Source: Neonectria sp. B-13
Taxonomy: Eukaryota > Ascomycota > Sordariomycetes > Hypocreales > Nectriaceae
NCBI GenBank assembly: GCA_002682825.1
Contig: NOKP01000002.1
Location: 3,227,378 to 3,291,377 of the forward strand
Length of the DNA stretch: 64,000 bases
Reading direction: 5' to 3'
The position numbers and the translations under genes are program-made. Positions within the stretch are counted from its first letter, which is position 1. Every line of letters starts with the position of its first letter. The notes under the pieces were generated by a model. It had not been told where the DNA came from, ran no database searches, and worked only from the letters and a program-made list of their open reading frames with translations. Positions 59,414 to 64,000 of this stretch are shown in pieces.

Positions 59414-59435
59414 GTCACGTCACGTCACGTCACGT
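59414..59435. promoter_or_regulatory. Four tandem GTCAC/ACGTC units, CRE-half-site-like
   Basis: GTCAC repeats give four ACGTC cores, reading GACGTGAC on the other strand, about 120 bp upstream of the ATG at 59555. They resemble bZIP (TGACGT) half sites. Motif match only. Confidence 0.35.
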
Positions 59436-59554
59436 CCTGCTCGTTCCCCCCGTCCACGACGACGATATCGATACCGTCACCCAGGTCCTTCTCTCCACCT
59501 CCTACAACTCTTCTTCTGTGACCCGGCTCCTCCGCCGGGCCCCGACGAGACGCC

Positions 59555-60526
59555 ATGTCGAGTCTACGGCCGGGATCGAATGCCCACGCTGGCCTCAACT
59601 TCCCCCAGGCTGGCCTGCGACGCAACGCCTACCCTCCGCCTCATCCCAACCAACCCAACAAGCAATCCCCGGCTCCTCATTCCGCGTCGCCATACCAGAC
59701 CCAGGCCTATACGCCCCAGCAGCCACCGGCTGGCACATACCCTCAGCATCTCTTCGCCAACCCGACACCCGTCAACGGCAATGTCCCCAATGGCACGTCG
59801 CGTTCATCCAACTCGCACATGCCCAGTGCCGTCCCGAGTCCCCTCGACGTATCTAACTCGCGCGCTGTTCCGCCCTCGCGTCCCCAGATGATGTTCCCTA
59901 CCATCGGCCAGGTTGTTCCTAATCAGCTGCACCATCATCAGCAGCAACAAATGCACCACCAACACCTGAACCACCCGTCACACCCGCTGAACCAGCCTCG
60001 GCAATCGCACCCGCACCACCATGCTCAGCCGTCTCCTCAGCAAAGACCTCAGTCTCAGCAGGCTCAACCTACCCCCAAGTTGCAGCAGGTCCAGGTTAAG
60101 GCCCAGGCCCCGTCTCCACCTCAGCCGCAACAGCAGCAGCCGGCGCAGGTGCAGTCGCAATCTCAGCAGCAGCAGCAACTGCAGCAACAGCTCCAACAGC
60201 AGCAACTGCAGCAACAACAGCAGCAACAGCTCCAACAACAGCAGCAGCAACAATTGCAGCAACAGCAACAACATCAACAGCAGCAGCAACAGCAGCAGCA
60301 GGAGCAACAGCAACTTCAGCATCAGCAGGAGCAGCAAAGACAACAGGCGGAGCAGCAAAGACAGCAGCAGGCGGAGCAGCAAAGACAGCAACAGGCGGAG
60401 CAGCAAAGGCAGCAGCAGCAAGCCCAGCAGCAGCAAGTTCAGCAAGCCCAGCAGCAACAGCAAGCCCAGCAGCAGCCACGAGCACAGAAGCAGCAGAAGC
60501 AGTCAAAGCAGCAACAGCAGCAACAG

Positions 60527-60608
<82 letters not shown>

Positions 60609-61642
60609 TACCGGCAGAGCCAATTCCGCAGCAACAGCCCCAGCAGCAGCAGAAGCAAGAAGCGCATGTTGTGGAAACCATGGATATTGATAGTCATCAC
60701 GAAGGTGAAGAGGACTCTAGCGGCATGGACTCCAAGCTGCTTAACGATCCTTCCTACATTCCGCAACAGCCAATGGGTGATATGATGTCACCACCTCCTG
60801 AGGGCGGGAGCTATCCGACTTTGGAGGCTGTCCAGAAAGCCGTACTCCGTTATTGCACGTCCGTTGGCTACGCCATTGTCATCGGTCGATCGAAGAAGAC
60901 TGTTCCTGGATTGAAGAAAGTCTTGTTTGTTTGCGACCGAGCAGGCAAGCCACCAAGTCGAGTCAGCCCTGAGTGCCGGAAGCGCAAGACTTCGTCCCGG
61001 AAGTGTGACTGTCCTTTTGGTTTCTTTGCCATTGAGCAGCGAACCCAGTGGACCATTCGGTACCGCCCGGATCCATCCCATCTCCAGCATAATCATGGAC
61101 CGAGCGAGAGCCCATCGCATCATCCAGCGGCAAGAAAACTTGACAGCAAGATGGTTGCCGCCGTGAAGCAGCTCAAGGAGAATGGTAAGAAACTTGATGG
61201 AAATTTGGAGCGTCCTGAGGCTAACAAGAATTGCCTAGGCGCTGGTGTTTCTGAAACCCTTCAGATTCTGCAGACGGAGAATCCCGATTGCCACCTGCTC
61301 CCGAGAGATATATACAACGCTCGCGCGGCCATCAATCGCAATCCACAAAAAGTTGCTACCGGACTGGCAGAAAACAGACCGGCTATATACAGCAAACCTC
61401 ATCAATCTGCCGAAGACCGCATCCGCGCGGATCTCAGGCGCGAACTTGCAAAAGCTCGAGAGGACCTGAAGAAGATTGAAGATGAAAAGCAGAAGGAAAT
61501 TGACTCTCTGAAAGCTAAACTGGAAGAGAAGGAGGGCATTATTCAAAAATTCGAGGAGTTCATCGACATCTGTAACGAGAGAGTCATGTTCCAACGGCAG
61601 AGACTAGCAGCGAACGGGGCGGCCGGAGGCAACCCAGCCTAG
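59555..61642 (+). CDS. Poly-glutamine protein with FAR1-type (WRKY-GCM1-like) DNA-binding domain
   Basis: Two exons: 59555-61184 and 61239-61642, giving 677 aa. The N-terminal 190 residues are Pro/Asn/His/Gln-rich. About residues 190-370 are dominated by Gln with a pure 33-Gln run at 319-351. An acidic hinge (MDIDSHHEGEEDSSG) follows. Residues about 420-520 form a FAR1-like zinc domain: CTSVGYAIVIGRSKK, LFVCDRAG, CRKRKTSSRKCDCPFGF, and the terminal HxH in SHLQHNHGPSES. This fold is shared with Mutator-like transposases, from which such regulators are thought to derive. A coiled coil ends the protein (DLRRELAKAREDLKKIEDEKQ). The 54-bp intron has no stop and keeps frame, but GTAAGA, GCTAAC and CCTAG mark it. 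A nuclear role in transcription is inferred. Confidence 0.82.
60127..60673. repeat. CAG/CAA repeat coding for poly-Gln
   Basis: Mixed CAG and CAA codons. The uninterrupted part is 60509-60607 (33 codons). It gives long poly-Leu and poly-Ala/Val shadow frames on the other strand. Confidence 0.95.
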
Positions 61643-63246
61643 AGTCTTGATCTGGCGCATCGGTCGGGATTGATGGTCTGCATGGCTAGGGACGCGGGGT
61701 GGGGTTGATTTGGCAAACGGTTTACATGGGCGTTGGACTCTGGGATTTTTATGGTTCTTTATCTTTTCTGGCTGTCTGGCTGTCTGGTGGCGAAGGCAGG
61801 ATTGGGGGTATCCCGATCAGAGCTGCCTTGGGCAAGTGGGAGGCATGTTTATGTATGGAATTGGGCTTTATGACTCTCTCTTGGTTTAGGCATTGCGGTT
61901 GTTGTATGGGTCCGTGGACACTGGGTGCTGCAGGACGACGACAATGTACATGCTTGTCTGCTTAATTTTGAAGTGACAGTATCCTGCCTCTTGAACGGGT
62001 CCTGACCCTGAAGGTGATGATCCCGAACGGTTAATAGGCTTAGATGAGCTGACATGTACGAGTACACCCTCGTACCTTGCTACTTAAGTTTTGACGTCGC
62101 ATGCCGTCCCGTGCCCACAGCTTGTTTGATGGTGAGTAACGCGCAGGTGGAGGGACAGACTACGTGTGGGGTTCCACGGGAAGGACGGGATAGTTTGACG
62201 GGATGTAGTTTTTGTACCAGGGTTCAACTACTAAGGTACTACTGTACCTACAAAGCACAGGCAACGGGCGTCTGCCTCTGATAAGTGTCATACCGTGAGG
62301 TATCTGTGGTTATGCCTCGAGCATCTGTTCCTGGTTGTGTTATGGCGTTCCGTGCTAGGTGCTTGGCAGCTTTTGTAGGGCCTGGATATCTTCGTATGAA
62401 TGTACAATCGATAAACAAGACCCTAAGGCCGCTACTAAGTTACAGACGTTGAACTGTAATTGCAGTGTACCAAAAACTACTTCGTGTAGATTACCAGTCC
62501 CGTATGTGTGGAGGTCTCGTCCAATGCCATAAGTTATCCCCGAAATGCTACTGCAGAATGTCATTTCTTTGCGACCCCTGCAGGCAAACCGCCAGGCTGG
62601 CAGGGCCCACTATGGGGAGCCCCTGGAGCGGCCAAAGCCAATCATGTGCGAGGTACGGCAACACTCAGATTGGCTCCGGCAGACTGCTGGCGGGCTGCCA
62701 CAGGGCGCTTTCCCCCACAGGGCTACCTTCAGTGGGTTTCAGACTCTCAGTGGAGGATTACAGTGGGTTACGTACCTGTCCGTGGGCACCTATTCCCGCT
62801 GTCCCTCCCGCTGGCTTCTCCCGTCAGCGGACGCCGCCTCCTGGACTCCTGACACATGCCGCCCAGTCGCGACAGGGGTCTCCTTGGGTCTGGTCGCGTA
62901 AATCCGGCAGACGATGATATCCAAAGTCAACACTCCTTGTTGGATATCCTCATCCCTTACCCCTACACTGCGTATTAGCCTCACGATACCATCACTCGAC
63001 CTCTCGAAATCATCGACCACCCACGCTCCTTTCACTCGAGCTCACCGCGACCCGCGCTGAGCTTGTCCACGATCCGACTTTCGACCTCCCACCAGCTTTC
63101 CTTGTCCCTGAGCTTCCCCGACCAACTCCCACCTCCCTTCTGACCGTTCGTTGCGTCCCACCCCGAGCCGACGACCTGGAGATGACTGGACGCTGCTGAG
63201 CTCCTCTCCATCTCTTCCTCGACCGACGCTGCCTCCTCCGCCCGCC
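61643..63246. other. Spacer between poly-Q gene and dynein heavy chain
   Basis: About 1.6 kb with the poly-Q gene 3' UTR and the dynein promoter and leader. Short frames at 62465-62917 on the + strand have no domain. Confidence 0.5.
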
Positions 63247-64000
63247 ATGGAGGTCACTTCGGTTGCGGCGCCGGGCCCTGCTGCCAACGGCGTTGCTACC
63301 GCAGCACCTTTCCCGACCATCGAGCCCGAACGCGTGGTTGACCACTTGGCCGCCGTCTGCGGCGTCGCCCTCGGCGCCACTCGAGACGAGCTTGAACAGG
63401 TCGGCAGTCTGCTGCACAAGGGCCGCTACGCCGACACCATTTCACGCTGTACTCGGTTTGCTAGCGAAGCTCAGAATGTCCTCTATATCCAGAAGGACAT
63501 TGCGAACCCGACGGTAGAGTCTGGGGCAGATGTCGCTGGTACGTCATCGTCCCGGTCTCCGTGGCCTTCAACGGCCTTGCTAATGCTAGATGGACAGTCC
63601 CGGCTACCTACAACTACACTCTCTCGACAGAGATCTCCTCGTCACCGACTACCGTGGCCTCGCTCGTTCTTCTCAAGACCCCGCTACCCATCGACCCGAC
63701 CCGTTCCCTTACTTCTCAAATATTCATTACTAATTTGCCGGGCCCTGCCTCCCTCGCCGCCGTGGGAGAGCAAGGCACGCCCTTATCACCTTTCGAGGTT
63801 CTTCATTCTCATGTCCACCATGCCTTGGTGCCGTACTTTGACGCCAACACCAAGAGCTTGCAGCTGGCCAACGGGTCCAGGGGCCGCACCGATGTCGATG
63901 CTAAGACGGGCATCCCCGTGACGAAGAAGCGTCTTAACGATCTGGAGCTGAGTCTGCTCCACCTCCAGCAGAACGTCGATATTCCCGAGATCTCCCTTGC
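63247..64000 (+). CDS. Cytoplasmic dynein heavy chain, N-terminal part (3' end outside window)
   Basis: Exons 63247-63538 and 63598 to the window end. The full protein would be over 4000 residues, so only about 230 are present. It is the motor subunit that carries nuclei and vesicles toward microtubule minus ends. The N-terminus has VVDHLAAVCGVALGATRDELEQVGSLL and ADTISRCTRFASEAQNVLYIQKDI. After the 59-bp intron come TYNYTLSTEISSSPTTVASLVLLK, SPFEVLHSHVHHALVPYFDA and TKKRLNDLELSLLHLQQNVDIPEI. This is the start of the dimerisation/tail region (DHC_N1) as in fungal ro-1/nudA proteins. Identification rests on these tail blocks, since the motor domain is not in the window. Confidence 0.9.

Larger units (their letters stand above)
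56769..59554. other. Gene-free region with sequencing gap, upstream of poly-Q gene
   Basis: About 2.8 kb. Contents are a purine-rich tract at 57144-57220, CT-rich DNA around the gap at 58701-58942, CCTTG repeats at about 59055-59076 and an ACGTC array at 59414-59435. The C-rich frames that read across the gap are not credible coding regions. Confidence 0.5.

Noticed and set aside
58288..59856. Long frames crossing the 242-N gap
   Set aside because: Gap bases cannot be translated, and the flanks are low-complexity pyrimidine DNA without a domain.
59978..60623. Poly-Leu and poly-Ala/Val antisense frames
   Set aside because: Mechanical result of reading the CAG/CAA tract on the other strand.
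1..64000. Intact transposon or provirus
   Set aside because: No reverse transcriptase, integrase, DDE transposase or paired terminal repeats were seen; the FAR1 domain occurs in a gene with normal introns and no transposase core.

Overview
The window is nuclear DNA from a filamentous ascomycete (Pezizomycotina, most likely a Sordariomycete). The evidence is moderately high GC, genes broken by short GT-AG introns (mostly 48-130 bp) with CTAAC/CTGAC-type branch sites, both strands densely used, and typical fungal gene families (fused LEU1, Zn(II)2Cys6 factor, DHA2 transporter, LaeA-type methyltransferase, CSN6, VPS17, MDV1, dynein heavy chain). The genus cannot be fixed from sequence alone. I rebuilt exon structures by hand. 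Joined exon lengths are divisible by three for every spliced gene listed as complete, and splice phases agree.

Layout: 3-1280 LEU1 (3' part, +); 1651-2756 RKM5-type methyltransferase (-); 3847-4848 NCS-1/Frq1 calcium sensor (-, interrupted by a 100-N gap); 7363-8305 hemerythrin-domain protein (-); 9063-11737 CDC45 (-); 14546-15670 LaeA-like methyltransferase (+); 16601-19213 Zn2Cys6 factor (-); 20583-22550 DHA2 MFS transporter (+); 22846-23121 relic of a GAR formyltransferase (+); 23519-23884 small Cys/His protein (+); 24228-24524 doubtful ORF (-); 25508-26792 CSN6 (+); 27208-28632 zinc polyol/alcohol dehydrogenase (-); about 5.4 kb without a gene; 34066-35987 VPS17 (-); 36573-37489 BCP1 (+) convergent with 37496-38458 chorismate mutase (-); 39247-41452 MDV1/CAF4 (+); 41957-43492 JmjC KDM8-like protein (+); 43725-45272 MIT/coiled-coil protein (-); 47417-51356 GRAM-VASt sterol-transfer protein (+); 53512-56768 C2H2 protein (+); a 242-N gap; 59555-61642 poly-Q FAR1-type DNA-binding protein (+); 63247-end dynein heavy chain N-terminus (+).

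Most of the window is conserved housekeeping: amino-acid synthesis (LEU1, ARO7), replication (CDC45), ribosome methylation and assembly (RKM5, BCP1), endosome traffic (VPS17), mitochondrial fission (MDV1), sterol transfer, calcium sensing and dynein. The least conserved-looking interval is about 11.7-24.5 kb. It holds a methyltransferase, a regulator, an efflux-type transporter and a broken purine gene, with long spacers. There is no polyketide or peptide synthetase in view, so any metabolite role is a hypothesis. I found no intact transposon, no rRNA, no convincing tRNA and no CRISPR-like array.
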